DNA of 64,000 bases from Pedococcus cremeus (GTDB taxonomy: Bacteria > Actinomycetota > Actinomycetes > Actinomycetales > Dermatophilaceae): NCBI RefSeq assembly GCF_900111375.1, contig NZ_FOHB01000001.1, positions 434,001 through 498,000 on the forward strand. The letters run 5' to 3'. The notes beneath the pieces were generated by a model. The model ran no database searches. It worked only from the letters and a program-made list of their open reading frames with translations, and was not told the origin of the DNA. Below are positions 1 to 8,923 of this stretch, piece after piece. The position numbers and the translations under genes were made by a program. Each line of letters begins with the position of its first letter. Position 1 is the stretch's first letter.

Positions 1-1
1 T

Positions 2-529
2 CTCGCGGGTCTGCACTTTCTAATGTCCCGACTGGAGTCAGGAATTCGAGCAATTCAAGGGGATATCGGAGAGGATCTTTCAGGTGCCCAACGACTCCAG
101 CGCTATGAACTTGCTCTCACGTATTTCGAAAGCAACCCTGTGCTGGGCCATGGCTTAGGTGGATTCGCTTACGGGACAAACTCGTCGTCAGCTTTCGAGT
201 ACTACTTGGACACTCCTCTACTCGTCCCCGCCAAGTTCGGAATGGTTGGCACCGCTCTGATCGTGCTTGGTTTCGCGATCCTGTTTAGGGGCCTGTTAAA
301 GCCAACGACCCCTCGGCCAAGCACACAGGTTCGCGCTCAATTCGTCATTCGGTGCTTCGTGTGCGTGATCATCTTCACCACGCCATTTGGAGCCATAACC
401 GAGAATAAAGGCCTTGGCGTCTCCGTCGCCCTAGCTTCGATGCTGGTTCTCGCGCCGGCCGAAACCCGGCCTAGGCCAGAACGTGCAAAGTCCCTCGGCG
501 GAGATCGGCCACAAAGGCAAATGTCATGA
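2..529 (+). CDS. O-antigen polymerase/ligase-like membrane protein, C-terminal part
   Basis: The reading frame is open from the first complete codon of the window, so the true start lies upstream and only about 175 C-terminal residues are present. The segment has a GHGLGGF motif like that of Wzy/WaaL-type polysaccharide polymerases, followed by hydrophobic stretches near GMVGTALIVLGFAILF and a second near residues 115-125, then a charged cytoplasmic tail. The expected role is polymerisation or ligation of a surface glycan at the membrane. Its stop codon overlaps the ATG of the next glycosyltransferase (ATGA), so the two are translationally coupled. The assignment rests on the motif and the neighbours; an unrelated membrane protein is possible. 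Confidence 0.6.
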   Translation, partial: LAGLHFLMSRLESGIRAIQGDIGEDLSGAQRLQRYELALTYFESNPVLGHGLGGFAYGTNSSSAFEYYLDTPLLVPAKFGMVGTALIVLGFAILFRGLLKPTTPRPSTQVRAQFVIRCFVCVIIFTTPFGAITENKGLGVSVALASMLVLAPAETRPRPERAKSLGGDRPQRQMS

Positions 530-1662
530 AACAGCAAGCAATGCTTGTGAGCGAGCTCCTTCCTCACTACCGCTACGGGGTCTTCAAGGCTCTGGAGGTC
601 AACGACTCTGGAACTGAGTGGTCATTCGCAGCAGGCAATTCGGACCGAGCGAAGTCCATCCCAACTATCGAGCGAAACCTCTTGCAGACAACGTTCGCCC
701 TTCAGAATCGGCACCTCCCTAAGGGGCTCCTGTGGCAATCTGGCCTCCTGGGTACCGTCCGCCGTCGGCGGCCGGACGTTCTGGTATTCACGGGCGATGT
801 CTCACACCTGAGCACTTGGGCGGCAACGGTGCTCGCCCGCTTTCAGGGAGCCAAAGTCTTCTTTTGGACAATTGGTTGGCACAGGCCTGAGCGCGGCTTG
901 AAGAAGTTTACGCGAATGTGCTTCTACTCGCTTGCGCACGGCTTGATGCTGTATGGGGAGACTGGGAAGCGCATCGGGAACGAAATGGGTTACCCTAACA
1001 AGCGCATGTGGGTAATTAACAACGCTTTGGGTTCGTCACTGAATGCCGCGTCTGCAAAGGACATGGACCCAGCGACTCTTGAAGCATTCCGACAGAAGTT
1101 GCCCTCCGGGGGAACGACGATTGGCGTAGTTGTCCGACAAAACGCCTCGAAGAGACTTGACCTCGTCATCCGAGCTGCGGCGGAAATGGACAGGCGGGGA
1201 CGCCCCGTCAACGTGCTGCTTGTTGGAGAAGGACCAGAGCATCAAGCCCTCAAGAGTTTAGCGCGCGAGCTCGGAGTAGCTCTGTTCATGCCGGGTCCCG
1301 CATACAGCCAGCAAGAATTGGATCTCGTTTATGACCGACTTAGCCTTACTGTTCTGCCCTGTCAGGCCGGACTCGCGGTGATGCAGAGTCTGGAGCGCGG
1401 CGTCCCCGTCATCACTGACGACGCTCCCTACACTCAGGCCCCAGAGTCGGACGCCGTTAGGGACGGTGAGACGGGCGCTCGATACACCGCGGGAAGCGTC
1501 TCCGCCCTCGCCGATGCAATCGAAACCTGGTTAGGGCGACTGGAAGCTTCTCCGGCAACGGTGGCACAGCGGTGCAAGAAGGAGATAGAAGAGGGGTGGA
1601 CACCCACCGCTCAAGCGCAATTGATAGAAACCGTTCTACTTCGAAATGAAGAAGCACCGTGA
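526..1662 (+). CDS. Glycosyltransferase, GT-B fold (group 1 / GT4-like)
   Basis: This 378-residue protein has the layout of a GT-B retaining glycosyltransferase. The C-terminal donor-binding half contains GVVVRQNASKRLDLVIRA, VLLVGEGP and a segment ending LERGVPVITDD. In most family members the last segment begins with a Glu (E-x7-E); here the first Glu is replaced (CQAGLAVMQSLE), so the donor-phosphate contact may differ. It would transfer a sugar from a nucleotide donor to a lipid-linked glycan on the inner face of the membrane. The ATG overlaps the previous stop and its own stop overlaps the next GTG, placing it in one tight operon. The sugar specificity cannot be read. Confidence 0.8.
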   Translation: MKQQAMLVSELLPHYRYGVFKALEVNDSGTEWSFAAGNSDRAKSIPTIERNLLQTTFALQNRHLPKGLLWQSGLLGTVRRRRPDVLVFTGDVSHLSTWAATVLARFQGAKVFFWTIGWHRPERGLKKFTRMCFYSLAHGLMLYGETGKRIGNEMGYPNKRMWVINNALGSSLNAASAKDMDPATLEAFRQKLPSGGTTIGVVVRQNASKRLDLVIRAAAEMDRRGRPVNVLLVGEGPEHQALKSLARELGVALFMPGPAYSQQELDLVYDRLSLTVLPCQAGLAVMQSLERGVPVITDDAPYTQAPESDAVRDGETGARYTAGSVSALADAIETWLGRLEASPATVAQRCKKEIEEGWTPTAQAQLIETVLLRNEEAP

Positions 1663-2768
1663 TCCTAGTTCTTAACCCCTATGATTCCGATGGCTATAGC
1701 GGACCGTCGATTCTGGCACGCCGCCTATTTGCCGAATTGCAGAGCGACGGAAATCAGGTCTTGGCCGTGACCAGGAACAACATGCGCGCCACGTGGGCTG
1801 TTCGGACGGTCAGGGTCCGGGGGCCCCAGAAACTGGGCGTACTAGGCCAGTTAGTGTGGGCACTTGGAGCTTCCGCGGCAGTCCTGAGGCATTCTCGTCG
1901 CGCCCGGTTGGTGCACGTCCACGGCGCCTATATCTTCAACCTCATTCCCGCAGCACTTGCGCTGCTGCTTGGGCGAAGAGTGGTCGTAATGCCGCTTTTG
2001 GCCGGCGGCGACCTGCGCCTTGACGCACGGAGCGCTGGGATCCCAGGCAGTGGGCGTCTTCGCCGTTACGTTTTGGGCAATGCTTTTGTCGGGCTTTCTC
2101 TAAGTGATGGAATCGCTCACGAGTTCGAGGCTTGGGGCATGCCACGACGTAACATCATTCGGTTCGACAACTTGGTGGATCTTGCGAAATTCGCCCCTCC
2201 GTCGGGGCCGGACGGCAGGCATTCGCGGCAGGTCGTCGGCTTCATCGGCCAACTCGGTGAGAGAAAGGGCGCCTGCACAGTATTGGCCGCTTTGGCCCTC
2301 TTAAGAAAAAGAGGTCTGCACGCGACGGCCCTGTTCGTGGGTCCTTTCGAGGATGAATCCTTTGCGGACAGATTCTGGAACCTCGCTGAAAAGCTCGACG
2401 TGACTGCTTTTGTCCACGTAACGGGGCATCTGCCTGATGTCTCGGCGATCGTGTCAAACCAGATCACTGTCTTCGCGCTGCCCTCGCGCGCGGAGGGAAT
2501 GCCTGGCGCGCTTTGTGAATGCCTAGCGGCAGGTGTTCCTGCGGTTGTGTCAGACGTTGGGGCCATGGGAGAAGTCATCCGCGAGTCACAAGGTGGGGCC
2601 GTCGTCGAGCCAGATGACCCGATTGGCCTAGCAGATGCGTTGTCTCGCTTTCTCGTTGATTCCACCTTGTGGGCTGAACACAGTCAGCGAGTCAGCGACT
2701 ACGGCCGCTCTCGCTTCGGTAGCGAAGCCTGCGCCCGTAGGTACACCACCTTGTGCCTCGATCAATGA
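1659..2768 (+). CDS. Glycosyltransferase family 4
   Basis: This 369-residue GT4 enzyme starts at GTG, in a GTGA overlap with the preceding stop. The N-terminal half has the acceptor-side pattern with SGPSILARRLFAEL and VHVHGAYIF. The donor-side half carries VGFIGQLGERKGACTVLAAL, the canonical Glu pair in PSRAEGMPGALCECLAAG, and VPAVVSDVGAMGEVI. It probably adds one sugar to the repeat unit of the polysaccharide made by this cluster. The donor and acceptor are unknown. The family call is secure because the E-x7-E signature is complete, unlike in the upstream paralogue. Confidence 0.88.
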   Translation: MILVLNPYDSDGYSGPSILARRLFAELQSDGNQVLAVTRNNMRATWAVRTVRVRGPQKLGVLGQLVWALGASAAVLRHSRRARLVHVHGAYIFNLIPAALALLLGRRVVVMPLLAGGDLRLDARSAGIPGSGRLRRYVLGNAFVGLSLSDGIAHEFEAWGMPRRNIIRFDNLVDLAKFAPPSGPDGRHSRQVVGFIGQLGERKGACTVLAALALLRKRGLHATALFVGPFEDESFADRFWNLAEKLDVTAFVHVTGHLPDVSAIVSNQITVFALPSRAEGMPGALCECLAAGVPAVVSDVGAMGEVIRESQGGAVVEPDDPIGLADALSRFLVDSTLWAEHSQRVSDYGRSRFGSEACARRYTTLCLDQ

Positions 2769-3790
2769 AGAAAGACTCGACTATGACTGCAAAAACCTGG
2801 CCTGAGAGCTCACTGCCCGAGATGCTCGCCCCCTACCGTGGCTCCCAAGCGAGGGTTCTCGAGTGGAAAGATGACCGGGGTCAGAACTTGGGAAACCATG
2901 GCGACGCGCTCATGCTCCACTGCTTCTGGGAAGCACTGCCGCGGCTAGGTCTTAGCACCGGCGCCTCTGTCCCGGACCTCCTCATCGTTCCGCCAAATGG
3001 TGCCTTACTAGATAGGTACAGTGCGCCCAATTTGCTGCAAAGGCGACTCGCGACACAGCCTGACGTGCCCTTGGTGATCTTTCCCTCCTCAGCCTGGTTC
3101 GAAAGCTCAGATCCCGCGTCGATGTTCGGAGAGCGAAGGGCGCCGTCTTTGTGGGTTCTGCGTGAGCAGCGCTCTTTCGAGCATCTCCATGATCGCTGGG
3201 GCGCCAGCCTGAAGCGGGCTGGCGTCACTTTGGCACTGGATCACGACATGGTGGTAAGCGGTCGTGAGGACATCTCTCGCCTTCTCAGGCCCCATCAGGT
3301 CCCAATGACCGAACGCTCGCCGCTGGTGGTATCCCGGCTTGGCGCGGAGGCGCAAGATATGACTCAGGATCACGCATCCCGGGACGCTCCGGCTTGGCGG
3401 CGCGCCGCCGTGCGGGCTTACAGTCGAATCCCCCACGAAACGCTTAAGATCGGCGTTCGTCGTCGTGTGGTGCGTAAGGACCAGCAGGCTGCAAACGAGC
3501 GTATGATTGCCGGTCTCCCGGCGAATGTCCGCGAACGAGTCTCTCTCACTAGGGCTTCTTGGTACGACATTTCCGACCCGACACTTTGTGATTGGAACTC
3601 CTTCGTGCGGGCGCTTGGTAGGTCATCTCTTGTCGTGACTAATCGCCTCCACGTCGCCCTACCAAGCACCATATTGGGTGCCGAGACCTACCTGGTGGAC
3701 TCCGGCTATCACAAACTTCGCGGTGTTTACGAAAGGTCGCTTGGGAACGTCGAAAATATTCGTCTGATCCGAAAAGGTGACTGTGAGTGA
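2765..3790 (+). CDS. Polysaccharide pyruvyl transferase family protein
   Basis: This 341-residue protein belongs to the polysaccharide pyruvyl transferase family (CsaB/WcaK-like), which adds a ketal pyruvate from phosphoenolpyruvate to a sugar of a surface polymer. Visible family features are GNHGDALMLHCFWEAL near the N-terminus, LLIVPPNGAL, and the C-terminal NRLHVALPSTILGA followed by LVDSGYHKLRGVYE. The open frame reaches back to a GTG at 2753, but the ATG at 2765 overlaps the previous stop in the ATGA arrangement used by its neighbours, so I chose it. The product would give the polymer a negative charge. The family is fairly sure; the target sugar is unknown. Confidence 0.8.
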   Translation: MKKDSTMTAKTWPESSLPEMLAPYRGSQARVLEWKDDRGQNLGNHGDALMLHCFWEALPRLGLSTGASVPDLLIVPPNGALLDRYSAPNLLQRRLATQPDVPLVIFPSSAWFESSDPASMFGERRAPSLWVLREQRSFEHLHDRWGASLKRAGVTLALDHDMVVSGREDISRLLRPHQVPMTERSPLVVSRLGAEAQDMTQDHASRDAPAWRRAAVRAYSRIPHETLKIGVRRRVVRKDQQAANERMIAGLPANVRERVSLTRASWYDISDPTLCDWNSFVRALGRSSLVVTNRLHVALPSTILGAETYLVDSGYHKLRGVYERSLGNVENIRLIRKGDCE

Positions 3791-5222
3791 CAGACACGCC
3801 ACGGTAGGCGTGCTCAGAAGAGTCCTCGTTCTAAGCGCTGGCACTGCAGGAGTGCAGGCCTTTGCGGTCCTTGGACAGTTTCTTTGCGCGTTTTGGCTGA
3901 CGCCAACCGACTACGGACACTGGGCGACGGCAACTTCCACCCTTGTAGTGGTTTCGGCACTCACCAGCCTGGGCGAGGTGAACGGTTACCTCGCGTCTCC
4001 CTCTCGAAGTTTTCGGAGGGCCAGGGCTTCGATTCTTCGCATCAACGTTGTCCTTATGGCGGTGGCGCTGTGCTTCGGCGCTTTCTACATTGATGCTGGG
4101 CGTAACGAGGTCGGCTACCTCATGATGTTGGTTGGTGTCAACATCCCGCTCGCCGGCGACGCTCAGTTGCTGTACGCGGCCAAGGTAAAGCAGCGACGGC
4201 CGCGAGAAGTCATGCGCGCGCAATGGCTGGCTGCTGCCGTCCGCGTCGGCCTCGCCGGTTGTGTGGCGTGGCAGACGGGTTCCGCCATTTCTCTAGGTGT
4301 GTCGGTATGCGCATTTTCCCTTATCCAAATCATTTTGCTCAAGGCACCGGCCGAGCCAGATTCCGCTCGGGGGGCCCTGGCTACTAGGGAACGCACGAAG
4401 TGGGCAGTGCAAGCGCTATCCGTCAATTTGCCCACCCAGACCGACTTCCTGGTGGCATCATGGCTTGCCAGCCCGCGGATCTTGGGTATCTACTTCTTCT
4501 CCTACCAGCTGACTGTTGGCCTTAGCGCGCTTATCGCCAGCCCCCTCTCCCGCGTCGCTATCGCCGAACTTGCGACGATGCCCCACGGCCGGCGAGGGCA
4601 CGTGGCCAGAGGTCTAGTGGCTAACGTTTGCTCAGGCGTGGCAGTCTTATCTTTGGCGATCGGCCTACTCATTCTCCCACTGGCCGTCTGGGTACCCGCG
4701 GACTGGCGCGCCGCTGTGCCAGTCGTCGTGATACTCCTAGCTGGACTTCCCGCGCGCTTTGTGGCGCCTATCGTCGACGCTTCCCTGGTGGCCGGCCAAT
4801 CTTGGCGCCGCAGTATTGTGTTCAACATGGTCGACGCTCTTGGCACCGGCCTAGCCGCCGTGACGGCTCTGTCAGGATCACCAATCGCACTAGCATGCGC
4901 CACAGCTGCATGGAAAGTGTTGATGGCATTCGTTCGAGTTTCTGGACTCGAAGGGCCGTCATTCAACGCGAAGCTAAGGACTCTTGCTCCGGCGACTGTG
5001 GCGGCGGTTGCATTAGTCTCCATTGGCGTTACGCAATCACCAGCGACGTTCATGCTGGCCGTTGCCGGACTAGCGTTTTGCATGGTCGTGGCCATCAAAT
5101 CAGTTCGTCCCAGAATTCGGCACGTGGCTCCTACTGCTGACCCTCCTGCGAAGGATGGATTCCACGTTGCAGCCGAGAAACCCGCGACTACGAAGTCCAG
5201 CGCGGGCCAACGTCATCATTGA
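3777..5222 (+). CDS. Polysaccharide flippase (Wzx/MATE-like)
   Basis: This 481-residue integral membrane protein has about 12 to 14 hydrophobic segments. It begins with a VLSAGTAGVQAFAVLGQFLC helix and ends with a hydrophilic tail of about 40 residues. The arrangement fits the Wzx/RfbX family, which moves undecaprenyl-linked repeat units across the membrane before polymerisation. The start is GTG at 3777, or GTG at 3783; both overlap the end of the pyruvyltransferase. Together with the polymerase end at the left edge it completes a Wzx/Wzy-type export route. No substrate can be inferred beyond the likely presence of ManNAcA from the neighbouring wecB and wecC. Confidence 0.82.
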   Translation: MTVSDRHATVGVLRRVLVLSAGTAGVQAFAVLGQFLCAFWLTPTDYGHWATATSTLVVVSALTSLGEVNGYLASPSRSFRRARASILRINVVLMAVALCFGAFYIDAGRNEVGYLMMLVGVNIPLAGDAQLLYAAKVKQRRPREVMRAQWLAAAVRVGLAGCVAWQTGSAISLGVSVCAFSLIQIILLKAPAEPDSARGALATRERTKWAVQALSVNLPTQTDFLVASWLASPRILGIYFFSYQLTVGLSALIASPLSRVAIAELATMPHGRRGHVARGLVANVCSGVAVLSLAIGLLILPLAVWVPADWRAAVPVVVILLAGLPARFVAPIVDASLVAGQSWRRSIVFNMVDALGTGLAAVTALSGSPIALACATAAWKVLMAFVRVSGLEGPSFNAKLRTLAPATVAAVALVSIGVTQSPATFMLAVAGLAFCMVVAIKSVRPRIRHVAPTADPPAKDGFHVAAEKPATTKSSAGQRHH

Positions 5223-5235
5223 TATGGAGGCCATA

Positions 5236-6480
5236 ATGTTAAACACACGCATAGCCGTTATAGGGCTTGGATACATTGGACTTCCGACAAGTGCCGCGCT
5301 CGCTTCGCGGGGTGTGCGCGTCATGGGTGTCGACGTCAACCAGCATTTCGTGGATGAAATCAACGCTGGCCGTGTCCCCATTGTCGAGCCCGACCTTGAT
5401 ACAGCCGTCGCAGGTGCGGTCGCCATGGGCCACCTCACGGCTTCGAGTGAAGTCCCTGAGGCTGATGCCTTCTTGATCGCGGTCCCGACCCCGTTCAAGG
5501 GCGCCTTCGAACCCGACCTCTCGTATGTGCGGGCAGCGACGGAGTCGATCGCACCTCGACTAAGAGGCGCCGAGGTTGTGATTCTTGAGTCGACCTCGCC
5601 CCCCGGGACCACCCGACAGATCAGCGAGTGGCTCGCAGAACTGCGACCGGACCTTACGTTCCCACACCAGAGCGCCACTCCTGACGTCAACGTCGCCCAC
5701 TGTCCGGAGCGCGTACTGCCGGGGCGCATCATGGTCGAGATGGTCACAAATGACCGTGTCGTAGGGGGTCTCACCCGGGCGTGCGCGGAGAAGGCGGCGC
5801 AGATCTACCGCATTTTCTGCGAGGGCGAGGTCGTGCTCACGGATGCCACGAGCGCGGAGATGGCCAAGCTCACTGAGAACTCCTTCAGGGACGTCAACAT
5901 TGCGTTCGCAAACGAGCTGGCATCGGTGTGCGCAAAGGTGGGCGTGGACGTCTGGGAGGTCATCCGGTTGGCCAACCACCACCCGCGCGTGAACATCCTC
6001 AATCCGGGTCCTGGGGTCGGCGGTCACTGCATCGCCGTCGACCCGTGGTTCATCGTCGCTGCGGCACCGCAGGAGTCGCGCCTCATCCGCACCGCACGCG
6101 AGATCAATGACGCGCGTCCGGGCGGCGTCGTCGACGCCATTGTCGAGGCGTCGCCTGCAACGGACGCCCCCGTCGTGGCGTGCCTGGGGTTGGCGTTCAA
6201 AGCGAACATCGACGATCTTCGTGAAAGCCCAGCACTGACGATCACGCAGATGCTGTCGAAGCGTCTTCCCCACGGGACAATTCTGGCTGTCGAGCCCCAT
6301 GTCGATGCATTGCCTCAGCCGCTGGCAGCGCTCGACAACGTGCATCTGGTCGACGCGGACGTGGCGATCGCCAAGGCAGATGTGGTTGCCCTCCTGGTGG
6401 ACCACACGCAGTTTCACGAGATCGACCGGGAGTCCTTGGCCGGGAAGCAGATCGTGGACACCCGCGGCATGTGGCGCTGA
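5236..6480 (+). CDS. wecC: UDP-N-acetyl-D-mannosamine dehydrogenase
   Basis: This is a UDP-sugar dehydrogenase of the UDP-ManNAc type (414 residues), oxidising UDP-ManNAc to UDP-ManNAc uronate with two NAD. The Rossmann motif GLGYIGLPT is at residues 10-18. Other family motifs are ESTSPPGTT, CPERVLPG, the KLTENSFRDVNIAFANELA segment and GVGGHCIAVDPW with the catalytic Cys at residue 265. The C-terminal NAD-like domain has GLAFKANIDDLRESPA. I chose the ATG at 5236 because a GGAGG lies five bases upstream; an ATG at 5224 is also in frame. Substrate for the enzyme would come from the convergent wecB. Confidence 0.9.
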   Translation: MLNTRIAVIGLGYIGLPTSAALASRGVRVMGVDVNQHFVDEINAGRVPIVEPDLDTAVAGAVAMGHLTASSEVPEADAFLIAVPTPFKGAFEPDLSYVRAATESIAPRLRGAEVVILESTSPPGTTRQISEWLAELRPDLTFPHQSATPDVNVAHCPERVLPGRIMVEMVTNDRVVGGLTRACAEKAAQIYRIFCEGEVVLTDATSAEMAKLTENSFRDVNIAFANELASVCAKVGVDVWEVIRLANHHPRVNILNPGPGVGGHCIAVDPWFIVAAAPQESRLIRTAREINDARPGGVVDAIVEASPATDAPVVACLGLAFKANIDDLRESPALTITQMLSKRLPHGTILAVEPHVDALPQPLAALDNVHLVDADVAIAKADVVALLVDHTQFHEIDRESLAGKQIVDTRGMWR

Positions 6481-6497
6481 TCAAGCACTCACCAACG

Positions 6498-6547
6498 CAC
6501 ATGAGAAGGGGCCCGAACCCAGCGTGGTTCGGGCCCCTTCTCATGTG
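6498..6547. terminator. Bidirectional terminator hairpin between wecC and wecB
   Basis: A perfect inverted repeat with 22-base arms (6498-6519 and 6526-6547) encloses a six-base loop. It lies between two convergent genes, so it can stop transcription from both sides. There is no T-run on either side. Confidence 0.85.
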
Positions 6548-6551
6548 ACAA

Positions 6552-7694
6552 CTACGCGCCGAAGTCCATCACCCGACGGTCCACGCCCAGCATCTCCCCG
6601 ATCGCCGCAACCGACCGCTCTGCGGCGCGACCGTCACCATAGGGATTAACCGCGTTGGCCATCTCTGCGTACGCCGCCTGGTCTTCTAACAGGCGAAGGC
6701 AGTGCTCGGAGATGGTGGCTCGATCCGTACCCACAAGTTTGACCGTGCCAGCGGCGACCGCTTCTGGCCGCTCAGTCGTGTCGCGCATGACGAGCACCGG
6801 TTTGCCGAGGCTGGGCGCCTCCTCCTGCACCCCGCCGGAGTCCGTGAGCACAAGATGCGCTGCGTTCAAGACATGCGCGAACTCGTGATAGCTCAACGGC
6901 TCGGTGAGGCGAACATTCTCCAGATCTCCCAAGACTGGCTCGATCACTTCACGGACAATCCGATTCCGGTGCATGGGAAGAAGGACGAGGAGCTCAGGGT
7001 GCTTGACAGCGACATCGCGCACCGCCTCCATCGCACCCGCCATCTTGTCGCCCCACGACTCACGGCGGTGACTCGTGACCAAGAGGAGACGTCGGCCAGA
7101 GCCGATCACATCCTCGACCACTGAGTCGCTGAACGCGACCTCACGTTGGGTCGTCGATTGCAGAGCATCAATGACTGTGTTACCGGTCACGGCGATGGAG
7201 CGGGAAGCTATTCCTTCTGCCTCGAGATTCGCCTTCGACGTGGCGGTCGGCGCCAAGTGGAGCGCTGCGATGGGCGCGGTGAGTCGCCGATTGACCTCCT
7301 CCGGGAACGGCGAGTAGATGTTGCCGGTGCGCAGACCGGCCTCCAGGTGGACAACCGGAATCTGGTGGTAAAAGGCCCCTAGGGCCGCTGTGAACGCGCT
7401 CGTGGTGTCGCCCTGAACGACCACACAGTCAGGCTTTGCCCGCTCCAGGAGCTCGCTCGTCGCGCTCAACGTGCGGGATGTGATTTGCGTGAGGGTGGCA
7501 CCCGGCGACATAAGGTCCAAGTCGTAGTCGGGCACGATGCCGAAAAGGCTGTTGACCTGGTCGAGCATCTCGCGATGCTGTCCTGTCACCGTCACAACCG
7601 GTGTCAGCGAGGAGTGCTCCGCCAAGGCGCCGATGAGTGGTGCCATCTTGATGGCCTCCGGCCGCGTGCCATAGATGGCCATGACCTTGTGCAT
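6552..7694 (-). CDS. wecB: UDP-N-acetylglucosamine 2-epimerase (non-hydrolysing)
   Basis: This enzyme interconverts UDP-GlcNAc and UDP-ManNAc in the cytoplasm. It shows the family signature YGTRPEAIKMAPL at residues 8-20, then VVQGDTTSAF, HLEAGLRTG, and the C-terminal TDSGGVQEEAPSLGKPVLVMR with TERPEA. The start at 7694 has GGGGA six to ten bases upstream; ATG at 7706 and GTG at 7727 are alternatives. With wecC on the opposite strand it supplies UDP-ManNAcA, which suggests that this acidic sugar is part of the polymer. The gene stands head-to-head with wecC and shares its terminator rather than its promoter. Confidence 0.92.
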   Translation of the reverse strand: MHKVMAIYGTRPEAIKMAPLIGALAEHSSLTPVVTVTGQHREMLDQVNSLFGIVPDYDLDLMSPGATLTQITSRTLSATSELLERAKPDCVVVQGDTTSAFTAALGAFYHQIPVVHLEAGLRTGNIYSPFPEEVNRRLTAPIAALHLAPTATSKANLEAEGIASRSIAVTGNTVIDALQSTTQREVAFSDSVVEDVIGSGRRLLLVTSHRRESWGDKMAGAMEAVRDVAVKHPELLVLLPMHRNRIVREVIEPVLGDLENVRLTEPLSYHEFAHVLNAAHLVLTDSGGVQEEAPSLGKPVLVMRDTTERPEAVAAGTVKLVGTDRATISEHCLRLLEDQAAYAEMANAVNPYGDGRAAERSVAAIGEMLGVDRRVMDFGA

Positions 7695-7774
7695 GTGTGT
7701 CCCCATGAGTCCCCGACGTCGCAACACACGGCGTCAACTAGGGGGATCTTAGTGCCCCCTTTGTCCACCTTCGT

Positions 7775-8923
7775 TCACAACACGGACTGGGCCACTGCCT
7801 CTGCGACGCCTTCGGCGAAGACGCTGGGGACGATCTCGTCGGCCGTCGGTTCCTCGACCAGGTCAGCGATGGCGCGGGCTGCGGCCAGCTTCATCGCCTC
7901 GGTGATCTGCGGCGCCCCCGAGTCGAGCGCCCCGCGGAAGATCCCCGGAAAGGCCAGCACGTTGTTGATCTGGTTCGGGAAGTCCGACCGCCCGGTCGCC
8001 ACCACCGCGGCGTACTTCCGGGCCACGTCGGGGCGCACCTCGGGGTCGGGGTTCGCGAGCGCGAAGATGATCGAGTCGGGCGCCATGCGCGCGATGTCGG
8101 CCTCCGGCACCTGACCGCCGGAGACGCCCACGAAGACGTCCGCCCCCACGAGGGCGTCGGCCAGCGAGCCCGACAGGCCGCGCGGGTTCGTCGTGGCCGC
8201 CAGGCGGTGCTTGTGCTCCACCAGGTCGGGGCGTGCCGGCGAGATGATGCCCCGCGAGTCGCAGACCACGATGTCGGCGACCCCGGCCCGGGCCAACAGC
8301 TTGGTCACCGCCACGCCGGCTGCGCCGGCGCCAGACACGACCACCTTGAGGGACTCGAGCGAGCGCCCCACCACCTTCGCAGCGTTGATGAGGCCGGCGA
8401 GCACGACGATCGCGGTGCCGTGCTGGTCATCGTGGAAGACCGGGATGTCGAGCCGCTCCTGGAGCCGGCGCTCGATCTCGAAGCAGCGGGGCGCTGAGAT
8501 GTCCTCGAGGTTGATCCCGCCGTACGACGGGGCGATGCGCACGATCGCGTCGACGAGCTCGTCGACGGTGCCGGTCTCCATGCAGACGGGCACGGCGTCC
8601 ACGCCGGCGAAGTGCTTGAAGAGCACCGCCTTGCCCTCCATCACCGGCAGGGCGGCCAGCGGCCCGATGTCGCCTAGGCCGAGCACGGCCGTGCCGTCGG
8701 TGATGACGGCGACCGTGTTGCGCTTGGCGGTGTAACGGGCGGCCAGCGACGGGTCGGCGGCGATGGCGCGGGAGACGTCGGCAACTCCCGGCGTGTACAG
8801 CAGCGCCAGGTCGGCCCGGTCGCGCAGCGGCTGCGTGGCGTGTACCCCGAGCTTGCCGCCCTCGTGCGCCCGGAACACCGGGTCGGTGGGGTCGAACAGC
8901 GGGTACGACGGATGCGCAGTCAT
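7775..8923 (-). CDS. NAD(P)-dependent malic enzyme
   Basis: This 382-residue short bacterial malic enzyme decarboxylates L-malate to pyruvate. Key features are YTPGV at 43-47, the catalytic Lys at about 98 in MEGKAVLFKHFAG, the metal-site segment NLEDISAPRCFEIE (about 138-151), FHDDQHGTAIV (163-173) and the nucleotide-binding SGAGAAGVA (197-205). The ATG at 8923 has AGGTGA at a good distance. The length matches the MaeA-type enzyme without the phosphotransacetylase domain. Its pyruvate product could feed acetyl-CoA synthesis or NADPH supply; NAD or NADP preference is not readable. It is monocistronic and divergent from the amino-acid transporter operon. Confidence 0.9.
   Translation of the reverse strand: MTAHPSYPLFDPTDPVFRAHEGGKLGVHATQPLRDRADLALLYTPGVADVSRAIAADPSLAARYTAKRNTVAVITDGTAVLGLGDIGPLAALPVMEGKAVLFKHFAGVDAVPVCMETGTVDELVDAIVRIAPSYGGINLEDISAPRCFEIERRLQERLDIPVFHDDQHGTAIVVLAGLINAAKVVGRSLESLKVVVSGAGAAGVAVTKLLARAGVADIVVCDSRGIISPARPDLVEHKHRLAATTNPRGLSGSLADALVGADVFVGVSGGQVPEADIARMAPDSIIFALANPDPEVRPDVARKYAAVVATGRSDFPNQINNVLAFPGIFRGALDSGAPQITEAMKLAAARAIADLVEEPTADEIVPSVFAEGVAEAVAQSVL

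Noticed and set aside
1-7700. The polysaccharide cluster as part of a mobile element
   Set aside because: No integrase, transposase, tRNA or direct repeat is visible within the window; composition alone supports only transfer, not the vehicle.
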